Assembly (NCBI GenBank): GCA_009925045.1
Contig: RFQK01000086.1
Location: 1 to 6,841, forward strand
Direction of reading: 5' to 3'
Source of the DNA: Methylococcaceae bacterium
GTDB taxonomy: Bacteria > Pseudomonadota > Gammaproteobacteria > Methylococcales > Methylomonadaceae
Length of the DNA stretch: 6,841 nucleotides
Below the pieces are notes generated by a model that did not search any database, had not been told where the DNA came from, and saw only the letters and a list, made by a program, of their open reading frames with translations. Shown piece after piece: positions 1-6,841 of the stretch. Numbering within the stretch: position 1 is the stretch's first letter; every line of letters starts with the position of its first letter. The position numbers and the translations under genes are program-made.

Positions 1-2212
1 GGCGGATCTTGCTTTAATTAAGCGTTTACAAGCTATCGATGGGGTAGCGGGTGTCGATACTCTCACCCCCTTGAGTCTGCGCTTTCGTGCCGAAGCAAGT
101 CAAAACTGGCAAATTGCGACGCTGATGCTTAGAGCTGCGCCTGAATTGCAGCGTTATGATCTGAGTACCCTGGTAAGCGGACATTGGCCGCTAGAAGGGG
201 AAGTTGCGATTGAAAATCTTACCGCTCAAGTGACCGGTCTAAAAGCCGGTGACACGGTGCAACTAAGTGACGAAAACGGGATAAAACCGTTCCTGATCAG
301 CGGGGTGGTGCGTCATCCTTTTGTTAAGCCGCCTCGCTTTGGGGGACAGGCGCACTTTTTTGCGGATGTTTCGCAAGCCAGGGTTTTTGGCCTAAATGAT
401 CAGAGTTTCAGGCAATTATTGCTTCAGACCCAAAGTCTGGATGCCGTGCAGATTCGCCAGTGCGCCCAAGCCATTAAAACCTGGTTGGCCACACAAGCCA
501 TCGATGTCAATGTCACCTTATTACAAGATCCTGAACAGCATTGGGGGCGACCGTTTATTGCCGGTATCGATCAGGTTTTGCAATGGATGGCATTGGTTTC
601 ATTGTTATTGGCTTCCGTATTAATTGCCAATACAGTCAGTGCGCATATTAGTCAGCAAGCTGAACAAATCGGAGTGATGAAGGCTTTGGGCGCTTCATTC
701 ATCACCATCAGCAAGCTCTATATCCTCGAGGTCATGATGATGGCTTTGTTAGCGATTGCCATAGTCCTATTACCAAGTATTTATGCCGCCAACTGGAGTG
801 CCTGTCAGCTCTTAGGCTTATTCAATATCGCCTGCCAGGGATGGAGTTATTCGCCTCAGGCTCTAGTAATTATGTTGCTGGGTGGAATTTTTGTACCCCT
901 AGTCGCTGCAGTCTGGCCGATATGGCGTGGGGCAGGGATGAGTGTTAGGGAAGCATTGGCCAGTTATGGTCTGGGCAGTGATTTTGGCAGTCACCGATGG
1001 GACAGGTTGATTGAGTGCATAGGTGCTCGATTTTTACCCACTGTCTATGCAGCGGCATTGGGGAATTTGTTCAGACGCAAGACACGCTTGCTGTTAACGC
1101 AACTGGTGTTAATCATTGCCGGTCTTATGTTTCTGGTTTTGATGAGTTTGATTAATTCCCTCAATCTGACCTTGGACAATGAATTAGCGCGAACCGCGTA
1201 TTCGGTAAGACTGGGCTTTAACCGCGATCAGTCACAAGTCGATATTGAGAAACACAGTGCTGTGTCTGTCGCCAGCGGCCAGCTTGAACTTTGGCAGCGT
1301 TGGCCTGTGTTGGCTGCGTATCAAGGCCAAGCCTTACAACAAAAAGGCAGTTTAGGCTTGCAAATGCTGGCTGTACCCGTCAACGGCCAGTTATACCAGC
1401 CTTATCTTGAACAGGGTCGCTGGTTGAGTGCTGCCGATATTGGTCAGAAGAGTCTGGTGATTAGTGCGGATACAGCCAGACTGAATCACTTAAAACCCGG
1501 TGATAGTTTGGATTTAAGCCTGGGCTCTAAGCTTTCCAGTTGGCAAATTATTGGTGTCTACCGTTGGTTGGCGGGCAATAATTTTGCGGTAGAGCCTTTA
1601 TATGCGCCTTTGGAGACCGTTCAAGCCTTGAGCAATCGTTCAGGACTCGCAAGTTATGCCCTGATCAAGGCCGACATTAACAGTGAGGAACAAGAAACGG
1701 AATATCTGCGAAAACTTGGCGCAGAGTTTGAGGCTCAGGGTATTAGCCTTGATGCTTATACAACACAATCGCGTCTCCAGCAGAGGCAGTTTGCCCGTAA
1801 TCAGTTTCGTTCTGTGATAGGCACTCTGATGGGACTGGCATCCATGGTGGTGGCCGTGGGCGGAATTGGTTTGTCAGGTGCGTTGGGGATAGGCGTGTTG
1901 CAACGTCAACGCGAGTTAGGGGTGTTAAGAGCCATCGGTGCTTCGAGTCGTACCTTATTACAATTGGTAATGCTCGAAGGCTTGTGGCATGCATTAATGG
2001 CTTGGATCTTGACGGTGCCGCTTGCCTGGTGGCTGGCTGAACCTTTGTCTGCCGAGTTGGGGCGAATTATGTTGTCATTGCAATTGGATTACTGTTTTGC
2101 CAGCCAAGCGGCTGGCGCCTGGCTGCTAATCTTGATGGTGTTGGCCTTAATAGCCTCTTATTGGCCGGCGCGTCATGCCATGCGTTTAAGCGTTAAAGAG
2201 GCGCTGCACTAA
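1..2212 (+). CDS. FtsX-family ABC transporter permease, 5'-truncated by window edge
   Basis: Inner-membrane permease subunit of an ABC transporter of the FtsX/MacB/LolC superfamily (COG0577-like). The frame is open from base 2, so the TTG at 71 is only the first possible start inside the window and not the real one. About 736 residues are visible, and the first membrane helix and true start lie upstream. Two FtsX domains are seen. The first has helices near nt 587-643, 725-785 and 860-925, with the cytoplasmic motif EQIGVMKALGAS at 662-697. The second has helices near 1805-1900, 1955-2048 and 2111-2170, with RELGVLRAIGAS starting at 1910. A helix near 1088-1168 precedes a large, probably periplasmic, MacB_PCD-like domain (about 1170-1800). 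Such double-FtsX proteins pair with a LolD/MacB-like ATPase, usually encoded next door; none is visible here. The substrate cannot be told from sequence (lipid, lipoprotein or peptide export are options). The TAA at 2210-2212 abuts the crtNb stop on the other strand. Confidence 0.9.
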   Translation, partial: ADLALIKRLQAIDGVAGVDTLTPLSLRFRAEASQNWQIATLMLRAAPELQRYDLSTLVSGHWPLEGEVAIENLTAQVTGLKAGDTVQLSDENGIKPFLISGVVRHPFVKPPRFGGQAHFFADVSQARVFGLNDQSFRQLLLQTQSLDAVQIRQCAQAIKTWLATQAIDVNVTLLQDPEQHWGRPFIAGIDQVLQWMALVSLLLASVLIANTVSAHISQQAEQIGVMKALGASFITISKLYILEVMMMALLAIAIVLLPSIYAANWSACQLLGLFNIACQGWSYSPQALVIMLLGGIFVPLVAAVWPIWRGAGMSVREALASYGLGSDFGSHRWDRLIECIGARFLPTVYAAALGNLFRRKTRLLLTQLVLIIAGLMFLVLMSLINSLNLTLDNELARTAYSVRLGFNRDQSQVDIEKHSAVSVASGQLELWQRWPVLAAYQGQALQQKGSLGLQMLAVPVNGQLYQPYLEQGRWLSAADIGQKSLVISADTARLNHLKPGDSLDLSLGSKLSSWQIIGVYRWLAGNNFAVEPLYAPLETVQALSNRSGLASYALIKADINSEEQETEYLRKLGAEFEAQGISLDAYTTQSRLQQRQFARNQFRSVIGTLMGLASMVVAVGGIGLSGALGIGVLQRQRELGVLRAIGASSRTLLQLVMLEGLWHALMAWILTVPLAWWLAEPLSAELGRIMLSLQLDYCFASQAAGAWLLILMVLALIASYWPARHAMRLSVKEALH

Positions 2213-3703
2213 TCATTGCTTGGCTAAATCGGCCAGAATCTTGTCACGTACTAATTGGCCGGACAAAGTTACCATCGGCATTCCACCGCCCGGATTGACG
2301 CTGCCGCCGACAAAATAGAGATTATTCAGTTCCTGGCTTCTTTGGGGGGCTTTAAAGCCAAGATTCTTTTTACGGTCGGCTACTACACCATAGATAGACC
2401 CCTGGTTCGAGTAGTAGCGACGCTCAATATCCAGAGGCGTCCAGTAATCTTCGGTGACGATATGTTGGCGCAAATCCGTGAGTCCCATGCGCTCCAGTTT
2501 GTCCAGAACCCGTTCTCGCAGTGCTAGATAATCTTCCGCAGTCAATGGCTTGGCTGGATCCAGGTGGGGGATGTGTGGCAAAACCTTGATGATGTCACAA
2601 CCTTCCGGTGCCTGACTGGGATCACTATTCACAGGCGCGACCAGATATATGGTCGGATCATCGGATAATTGATGCTCATGGAACACAGCATTAAAGTGAT
2701 GTTGAGGATGGGCGGAATAAAAGAAATTATGATGAGCCAACTGAGGATAGCGGCGGTTAACGCCCAGATGCAAGACCAGTCCGGAACAGCTAGGTTCAAA
2801 ACGCTGCATTTTTTTCAAAGCACTGGCCGGACTTTTTAATAAGCGTTGCATAGCAGGAATCACTTCCATATTGGAAACGATAATTCCGGCAGGCAGAAGG
2901 CTGCCATCGGCCAGACGCACTGCGGTGGCTTTACCTTGTTGGTGATCAATTGCCACCACTTCGGCATTCAGACGAATCCTCACACCCAATTCCAAAGCCA
3001 GTTTTTCCAGGGCTTCGGCAATGCCATACATGCCACCTTTGACATACCACAGCCCGTACTCATGCTGAATATGCGGCAATAGGTTCATCAGTGCCGGTGC
3101 ATCGTAGGGCGATGCCCCTACATATTTGATGAAGTAGTTGAGGATGTCGACTAAGCGAGAATCTTTGATGAAACGGCGTACACCTTGATCCATGCTGCGA
3201 AAGACATCGAATTTCAACAGGCTGTCTGTGACGCCATAAAACTTAATCAGTTCCCAGAAACTGTCCAAACCTTGAGCGAAATAGCCCCGTTCCACGTCAT
3301 CGGAAATTTGTTTGGCATAGGCCATAAAACGCCAATATTCCTCATAGGCAGTCGGACTGAGTTTGTCGAATTCGCGACGTTGTTCTTCAGGATCTGGGGT
3401 CAGATCAACCACGGTGCCATCTTCAAAAAAGTTACGCCAATGGGGGGTGACGGTCTGGATCTTGACGTAATCTTCCATACGTTTGCCGACTCGCTCAAAC
3501 AAGGCCGCAAAGATATGTGGCATGGTCAGAATCGAGGGGCCCAGATCAAAAGTGAAGCCGTCTTGTGTGACGATATTGAGCTTGCCGCCCACTTTGTCGT
3601 TCTTTTCGATCAGTTCGACACTGAAACCTTCAGAAGCCAAGGATATGGCAGCGGATAAGCCGCCCAGACCGGCGCCAATGACAACTACATGGGGTTTTTG
3701 CAT
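2213..3703 (-). CDS. crtNb: C30 carotenoid (4,4'-diapolycopene/diaponeurosporene) oxidase, CrtNb/CrtP type
   Basis: FAD-dependent oxidoreductase of the phytoene desaturase (CrtI/CrtN) superfamily, 496 residues, full length. The N-terminal Rossmann motif VVVIGAGLGGLSAA (6-19) is followed by acidic E33 and VGGK (38-41), which bind the FAD adenosine part. The C-terminal FAD segment reads YFVGGSVNPGGGMP (463-476). The SVNPGGG version is, from memory, typical of CrtP/CrtNb terminal-methyl oxidases, whereas true desaturases usually have G-T/I-HPG. The family member in Methylomonas sp. 16a oxidises the end methyl groups of acyclic C30 carotenoids to aldehydes, and I infer the same here. It is clearly paralogous to the crtN product in this window (shared GFTFDxGP near 49-56, a block at 198-216, LTDLR at 408-412). 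The ATG start is supported by an AGGA 8 nt upstream and by the FAD motif lying at the extreme N-terminus. It starts 1 bp after the ald stop, so it is probably translationally coupled to ald. A desaturase with different specificity is the main alternative. Confidence 0.9.
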   Translation of the reverse strand: MQKPHVVVIGAGLGGLSAAISLASEGFSVELIEKNDKVGGKLNIVTQDGFTFDLGPSILTMPHIFAALFERVGKRMEDYVKIQTVTPHWRNFFEDGTVVDLTPDPEEQRREFDKLSPTAYEEYWRFMAYAKQISDDVERGYFAQGLDSFWELIKFYGVTDSLLKFDVFRSMDQGVRRFIKDSRLVDILNYFIKYVGASPYDAPALMNLLPHIQHEYGLWYVKGGMYGIAEALEKLALELGVRIRLNAEVVAIDHQQGKATAVRLADGSLLPAGIIVSNMEVIPAMQRLLKSPASALKKMQRFEPSCSGLVLHLGVNRRYPQLAHHNFFYSAHPQHHFNAVFHEHQLSDDPTIYLVAPVNSDPSQAPEGCDIIKVLPHIPHLDPAKPLTAEDYLALRERVLDKLERMGLTDLRQHIVTEDYWTPLDIERRYYSNQGSIYGVVADRKKNLGFKAPQRSQELNNLYFVGGSVNPGGGMPMVTLSGQLVRDKILADLAKQ

Positions 3704-3704
3704 A

Positions 3705-5297
3705 TCAGTAATCCTGCTTCCAGGGTAGAGATTGAATTAAATTGTGCCAGATCTGTTGCAGATCAGGTTTGGCATAGTCGCGAAAACTTATCAGGGTGCG
3801 CCAGTGCCGACACACACGCAGCAGAAAATGGCCGGGGCCATAAACAAAATCGATGTGAGCTTTGAATAAAGCATAACGTTCGCTATGGTAAGGGAACCAA
3901 TTCGGTTCTTGAGCCAGTGAGCTATGATTGCTCAGACCTGACACAGTGCGACTAAATTGACGTAAACCTTCCGCGCCGCGATAACGGCCAAAGCCGCTGT
4001 GTTTGACGCCGCCAAAAGGCAAGCCAGCATGACCGGCATTTTTGATCACATCATTAATCGCCCAGTTGCCCAATTCGAGTTGTCTGGCTAACGCATTGGC
4101 TAATCCAATATTTTGACTAAAAATACTGCCATTTAGGCCATATTGGCAATCATTAATCAGATCGACCGCCTGTTGAGTATCGTCAAATGCCATGACCGCT
4201 ACAATCGGCCCAAAGCTTTCTTCTTGCATGATCCGCATTTGGGGGGTGACATTCCATAACACCACAGGTTGAATGAAATTGCCGGTTCGAATCAAAGGGC
4301 CAGAAGCCATTGCACCTTGGGCAATCGCATCCTCATATTGACGTTGCAGCCGGATAAACTGTGCTTCAGTGCACAAAGGACCGTAGTCACCGGCCAATCC
4401 TGATGCAGCTTGCAGTGTAGCTAATTTATCCACTAAGGCTTGCAGAAAAACATCATGGCAGCGTCTGTCGACGTAAATCCGTTCCAGGCTCATGCAGACC
4501 TGACCACTGTTGCTGAACGCACCATAGAGTGCTGCATGGCTGGCTCGTTCCAGATTGGCATCGGCGAGAATCAGCATAGCGTCTTTGCCGCCCAGTTCCA
4601 GAATCACCGGAATGGGGTGTTGAGCTGCGGTTTGCATGACTGCCCGTCCGGTTTCCAGACTGCCGGTAAAAAACACCAGATCAGGGCCTGCGGCAATCAA
4701 TTGCTGTCCTGTCTCGCCATCACCAATCACTGCTTGCACTAAATCTTTGGGCAGTTCCAGTTGCTGGCATAACGCCAGAATTAAATCGGCGACCGGTAAA
4801 CTGAGTTCTGATACTTTAAAGATGACACTATTACCGGCCACCAAGGCAGTTAATAAGGGTGACAGCGTTAACTGTAGCGGATAATTCCAAGGTGTAATAA
4901 TTGCCACCACACCATGGCCTTGGCGGCTGATTTCGGCTGTGGCAAAGGGATGCGTAAACGGCGAACATGCGATGGGTCGGTTTTTTAAGATGGCCGGTGC
5001 ATGCTGTTGATAATAACGATTTAGATCCAGAACTGGAATCAGTTCGGCCAATAAGGCCTCTGTGGCAACTTTGCCGGAACAGTGAGTGAGTAACTGGCAA
5101 ATGCTGTCAGCTTGTTCTATCAACAACTGATTGAGTTTGGCCAGTTTTTTTAGACGTTGCTTAACGCTCAACTGCTGCCATTGTCGGGCAGCCAAGCGTG
5201 AATCTTGCAGGCTTTGCAGGATTTGTTCAGGCGAGGTGATCTCATAGTGTCCCAAAGGACTGCGATCAAACGCTGAAAAAGCCTGCAATTGTGCCAT
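3705..5297 (-). CDS. ald: NAD(P)-dependent aldehyde dehydrogenase acting on C30 carotenoid aldehydes
   Basis: Member of the aldehyde dehydrogenase superfamily, 530 residues, with all catalytic motifs intact. TPWNYP (135-140) carries oxyanion-hole N138 and is followed by cofactor-contacting K161. TGSLETG (211-217) is the nucleotide-binding glycine motif. ELGGK (234-238) has general base E234, SGQVC (264-268) has nucleophile C268, EESFGP (359-364) contacts the nicotinamide ribose, and PFGGVKHSGFGR (427-438) closes the core. The protein runs about 75 residues past the usual core. WFPYHSERY (467-475) resembles the tail motif of ALDH3-type enzymes, and the stretch 481-502 is hydrophobic and basic, possibly for membrane contact. 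Its place between crtN and crtNb, as in Methylomonas sp. 16a, points to oxidation of diapocarotene aldehydes (the CrtNb products) to carboxylic acids, comparable to AldH in staphyloxanthin synthesis. The substrate is inferred from context; the enzyme class is certain. The ATG start is supported by GGAG 8 nt upstream and a 3-bp gap from the crtN stop. Confidence 0.92.
   Translation of the reverse strand: MAQLQAFSAFDRSPLGHYEITSPEQILQSLQDSRLAARQWQQLSVKQRLKKLAKLNQLLIEQADSICQLLTHCSGKVATEALLAELIPVLDLNRYYQQHAPAILKNRPIACSPFTHPFATAEISRQGHGVVAIITPWNYPLQLTLSPLLTALVAGNSVIFKVSELSLPVADLILALCQQLELPKDLVQAVIGDGETGQQLIAAGPDLVFFTGSLETGRAVMQTAAQHPIPVILELGGKDAMLILADANLERASHAALYGAFSNSGQVCMSLERIYVDRRCHDVFLQALVDKLATLQAASGLAGDYGPLCTEAQFIRLQRQYEDAIAQGAMASGPLIRTGNFIQPVVLWNVTPQMRIMQEESFGPIVAVMAFDDTQQAVDLINDCQYGLNGSIFSQNIGLANALARQLELGNWAINDVIKNAGHAGLPFGGVKHSGFGRYRGAEGLRQFSRTVSGLSNHSSLAQEPNWFPYHSERYALFKAHIDFVYGPGHFLLRVCRHWRTLISFRDYAKPDLQQIWHNLIQSLPWKQDY
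3712..3724 (-). promoter_or_regulatory. crtNb ribosome binding site inside the ald 3' end, with overlapping small hairpin
   Basis: On the minus strand AGGA (3715-3712) lies 8 nt before the crtNb ATG (3703-3701). The junction reads TGA-T-ATG, so the ald stop and crtNb start are one base apart. Immediately upstream, CCTG (3724-3721) and CAGG (3716-3713) can pair around a GAAG loop, and the 3' arm covers three bases of the AGGA. A ribosome finishing ald would open this pairing. The ribosome binding site is seen directly; the hairpin's effect is inference, as the stem is only 4 bp. Confidence 0.65.
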
Positions 5298-5300
5298 CTA

Positions 5301-6836
5301 TCAGACTCCGGCTTTTTTCAGCCAGGTATTTTGCGGCAAATCGGTAAAATTGATCCGGTACTTGCGACTAATCAGGTTGGAAGAAATGCGCGCCGACTCG
5401 TAAATAGTCGGTAAACCGCTACCCGGATGGGTTCCGCCGCCCACCAAATAACAATTTTCCAGTTCCTCGAATTGATTATGTGGGCGCCAGTACAGCATCT
5501 GGCTGAACTTATGTGCCAGACTGAAAGTGGCGCCTTTAAACACGCTTTCCTGGGTTTCCCAGTCTTGCGGGGTAATTATTTTTTCACACTCGATATGCTC
5601 ACGCAGATCAGTCAGCCCCAGACGTTCTCCCAGTGTATCCAAAACCCTTTCGCGTACTGACTGGCAATGTTCGTCCCAATCCAGACCGGCATCATTATTC
5701 GGCATCGGGACTAAAACATAGAGGGCGGATTTTCCAGCGGGGGCCAGGCTAGCATCCTTGACTGAAGGATTGTGGACGTAAAAGGATACATCCGCACTCA
5801 GACCTTTGTTGTGAAAAATCTTGTCTATGTTGTCACGATAATCCTTAGCAAAAGCAATGGTGTGATGAGGTAAGTCGTACACCTTGTCTAAGCCCAGATA
5901 CAACATGAAGGTGGAGCATGAATACTCACGTTTTTTAAGCGATTGTTTATTGTATTTGTTCAGCTGCTGGTCACTTACCAGATGAGTCATGGCGTGCGCA
6001 AAATCGGCGTTGATCACCACTTCATCGCTCAAAACCTCACTGCCGTCGGCGAGGCGGATACCTTTGACGATTTGGTTCTCAATTAATAATGAGTCGACTT
6101 TAGTATCAGTGTGTATCTCACCGCCATTTTCCCTGATCACTTTAGCCATCGCTTCTGCAATCTGATTCAGACCGCCATTGACATGATAGATGCCGTAATC
6201 ATGTTCCAGATAGGAGAGCATAGTGAATAAAGCCGGGCACTCCCAAGGCGACATGCCTAGATACTTAGACTGGAAGCAAAACGCCAGTCGCATTTTTTCC
6301 TGATGGAAATATTGGCCCAGATTGGCAAATACGCTTTTGGGAAAAGCCAGCCAAGGGATGGCTTTTAATAAATCCAGCGATAGTAAAGAGCGCCAAGAGC
6401 TGTACTCGCGGGTAATGCAGGGATAGAGTTTGTTAAAACGTTGTCTTTCCTTATCGATAAAACGCAGATAGCCTGCACTGCCTTCATCAAATACCCGTTC
6501 CAGCTCAGCGCTCATATTTTCGCGATCCGAAAAAACATTCAGATAGCGATCATCGTATTGCAGCCGATACATTGGATTTAAAGCCTGAAATTGCAGGTAA
6601 TCTTCACTGCGACGATCACATAAACGGAACATTTCATCTAATACATCTTTCATGAGTAGAAAGGTGGGACCGGTATCAAATGTAAAATCGCCGATTTTGA
6701 TGGCACGATTGCGACCGCCGACGCGATCGTGTTGGTCATAGACCGAGACTTTAAAGCCGCGATGACTGAGTAACATGCCAGCGCACAGGCCACCGGGACC
6801 GGCACCTACGATAATGATGTGTTTAGATTGAGCCAT
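5301..6836 (-). CDS. crtN: C30 carotenoid desaturase (4,4'-diapophytoene desaturase), CrtN/CrtI family
   Basis: FAD-dependent, membrane-associated desaturase, 511 residues, complete. The N-terminus has the dinucleotide fold IIIVGAGPGGLCAG (7-20), with D34 at the ribose-binding position (often Glu in this family), then RVGGR (38-42). The C-terminus has the classic desaturase FAD signature YLVGGGTHPGSGLP (463-476), close to the CrtI form. A block at 196-215 (SPWECPALF, then EHDYG) and LTDLREH (408-414) are shared with CrtNb. The expected role is stepwise desaturation of 4,4'-diapophytoene (or a squalene-derived C30 substrate) to diaponeurosporene or diapolycopene. The C30 rather than C40 assignment comes from the ald-crtNb context and resemblance to the Methylomonas sp. 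16a cluster, not from a diagnostic residue. A C40 phytoene desaturase is the alternative. It is the first gene of the operon; only CAAGC precedes its ATG in the window, so its ribosome binding site and promoter are not visible. The start fits because the FAD motif begins at residue 7. The gene ends with TGA followed directly by an in-frame TAG. Confidence 0.9.
   Translation of the reverse strand: MAQSKHIIIVGAGPGGLCAGMLLSHRGFKVSVYDQHDRVGGRNRAIKIGDFTFDTGPTFLLMKDVLDEMFRLCDRRSEDYLQFQALNPMYRLQYDDRYLNVFSDRENMSAELERVFDEGSAGYLRFIDKERQRFNKLYPCITREYSSWRSLLSLDLLKAIPWLAFPKSVFANLGQYFHQEKMRLAFCFQSKYLGMSPWECPALFTMLSYLEHDYGIYHVNGGLNQIAEAMAKVIRENGGEIHTDTKVDSLLIENQIVKGIRLADGSEVLSDEVVINADFAHAMTHLVSDQQLNKYNKQSLKKREYSCSTFMLYLGLDKVYDLPHHTIAFAKDYRDNIDKIFHNKGLSADVSFYVHNPSVKDASLAPAGKSALYVLVPMPNNDAGLDWDEHCQSVRERVLDTLGERLGLTDLREHIECEKIITPQDWETQESVFKGATFSLAHKFSQMLYWRPHNQFEELENCYLVGGGTHPGSGLPTIYESARISSNLISRKYRINFTDLPQNTWLKKAGV
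5306..5325 (-). promoter_or_regulatory. ald ribosome binding site inside the crtN 3' end, with overlapping hairpin
   Basis: On the minus strand GGAG (5309-5306) lies 8 nt before the ald ATG (5297-5295), within the last codons of crtN. Just upstream CTGGCT (5325-5320) can pair with AGCCGG (5313-5308) around a GAAAAA loop. This gives six pairs including one U-G wobble, and the 3' arm takes up the GG of the GGAG. Translation of the crtN end would melt it, which suggests translational coupling. The sequence is seen directly; the regulatory effect is inferred. Confidence 0.6.
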
Positions 6837-6841
6837 GCTTG

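Larger units (their letters stand above)
2213..6836 (-). other. crtN-ald-crtNb C30 carotenoid oxidation operon
   Basis: Three same-strand genes with gaps of 3 bp and 1 bp, each internal start having its Shine-Dalgarno sequence inside the preceding gene. The encoded activities form a sequence: desaturation (CrtN), methyl-to-aldehyde oxidation (CrtNb), aldehyde-to-acid oxidation (Ald). There is no space for internal promoters between genes, so transcription probably starts beyond the right edge. No terminator with a T-run is visible at the left end, where the operon meets the convergent permease gene. No backbone synthase (crtM or hpnCDE type) is in the window. Confidence 0.85.

Noticed and set aside
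71..73. TTG as the start codon of the permease
   Set aside because: The frame stays open to the window edge and the first FtsX helix is missing, so the real start is upstream.
2101..2114. Inverted repeat CAGCC-AAGC-GGCTG as a terminator for the crt operon
   Set aside because: The stem is only 5 bp, has no T-run after it on either strand, and sits in conserved permease coding sequence.
2348..2371. Palindrome GGCTTTAAAGCC followed by a T-rich stretch as a terminator for the permease
   Set aside because: Only 4 bp of stem are possible with a real loop, and the T-run is displaced by several bases; it is explained by crtNb codons.
3185..3658. 157-residue open frame on the + strand
   Set aside because: It lies wholly antisense inside crtNb, whose motifs are intact, and shows no recognisable domain or ribosome binding site.
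3439..4249. Shared TGGGGGGTGAC at about 3440 and 4239 as a repeated site
   Set aside because: Both copies encode Val-Thr-Pro in crtNb and ald; an 11-bp match in coding sequence without further similarity is probably chance.
4831..5100. 89-residue open frame on the - strand
   Set aside because: Out-of-frame shadow within ald, across the region encoding its conserved N-terminal half.

Overview
The window reads as a stretch of a gammaproteobacterial methanotroph chromosome of the Methylomonas / Methylococcales type. The main reason is the gene order crtN - ald - crtNb (C30 carotenoid desaturase, aldehyde dehydrogenase, C30 carotenoid oxidase). This order and these protein sizes (511, 530 and 496 residues) match what I remember of the pigment cluster of Methylomonas sp. 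16a. The assignment rests on recognised motifs and memory of that cluster, not on a database search.

Layout. Positions 1-2212 (+ strand) hold the 3' part of a large FtsX-type ABC transporter permease whose start lies before the window. Positions 2213-6836 (- strand) hold three tightly packed genes transcribed right to left: crtN (6836-5301), ald (5297-3705) and crtNb (3703-2213). The gaps are 3 bp (crtN/ald) and 1 bp (ald/crtNb), so the three are almost certainly one operon. Its promoter lies beyond the right edge, since only 5 bp precede the crtN start. The permease and crtNb converge tail to tail with abutting stop codons and no intergenic DNA. There is no gene-free stretch over 300 bp, and I see no RNA gene, mobile element, CRISPR array or long repeat.

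How the genes work together. CrtN is expected to desaturate a C30 backbone (4,4'-diapophytoene or a squalene-derived equivalent) to a coloured polyene. CrtNb, a paralogue of CrtN, is expected to oxidise the terminal methyl groups to aldehydes. Ald would oxidise those aldehydes to carboxylic acids. The C30 backbone synthase is not in the window. The permease has no evident functional link to the pigment genes.

The pathway is known, so I do not claim a new system. The less ordinary observations are at the gene junctions: both internal starts have a Shine-Dalgarno (SD) sequence 8 nt from the ATG that can be partly sequestered in a small hairpin, crtN and ald are in the same frame separated only by two stop codons, and the convergent genes leave no room for an intergenic terminator.
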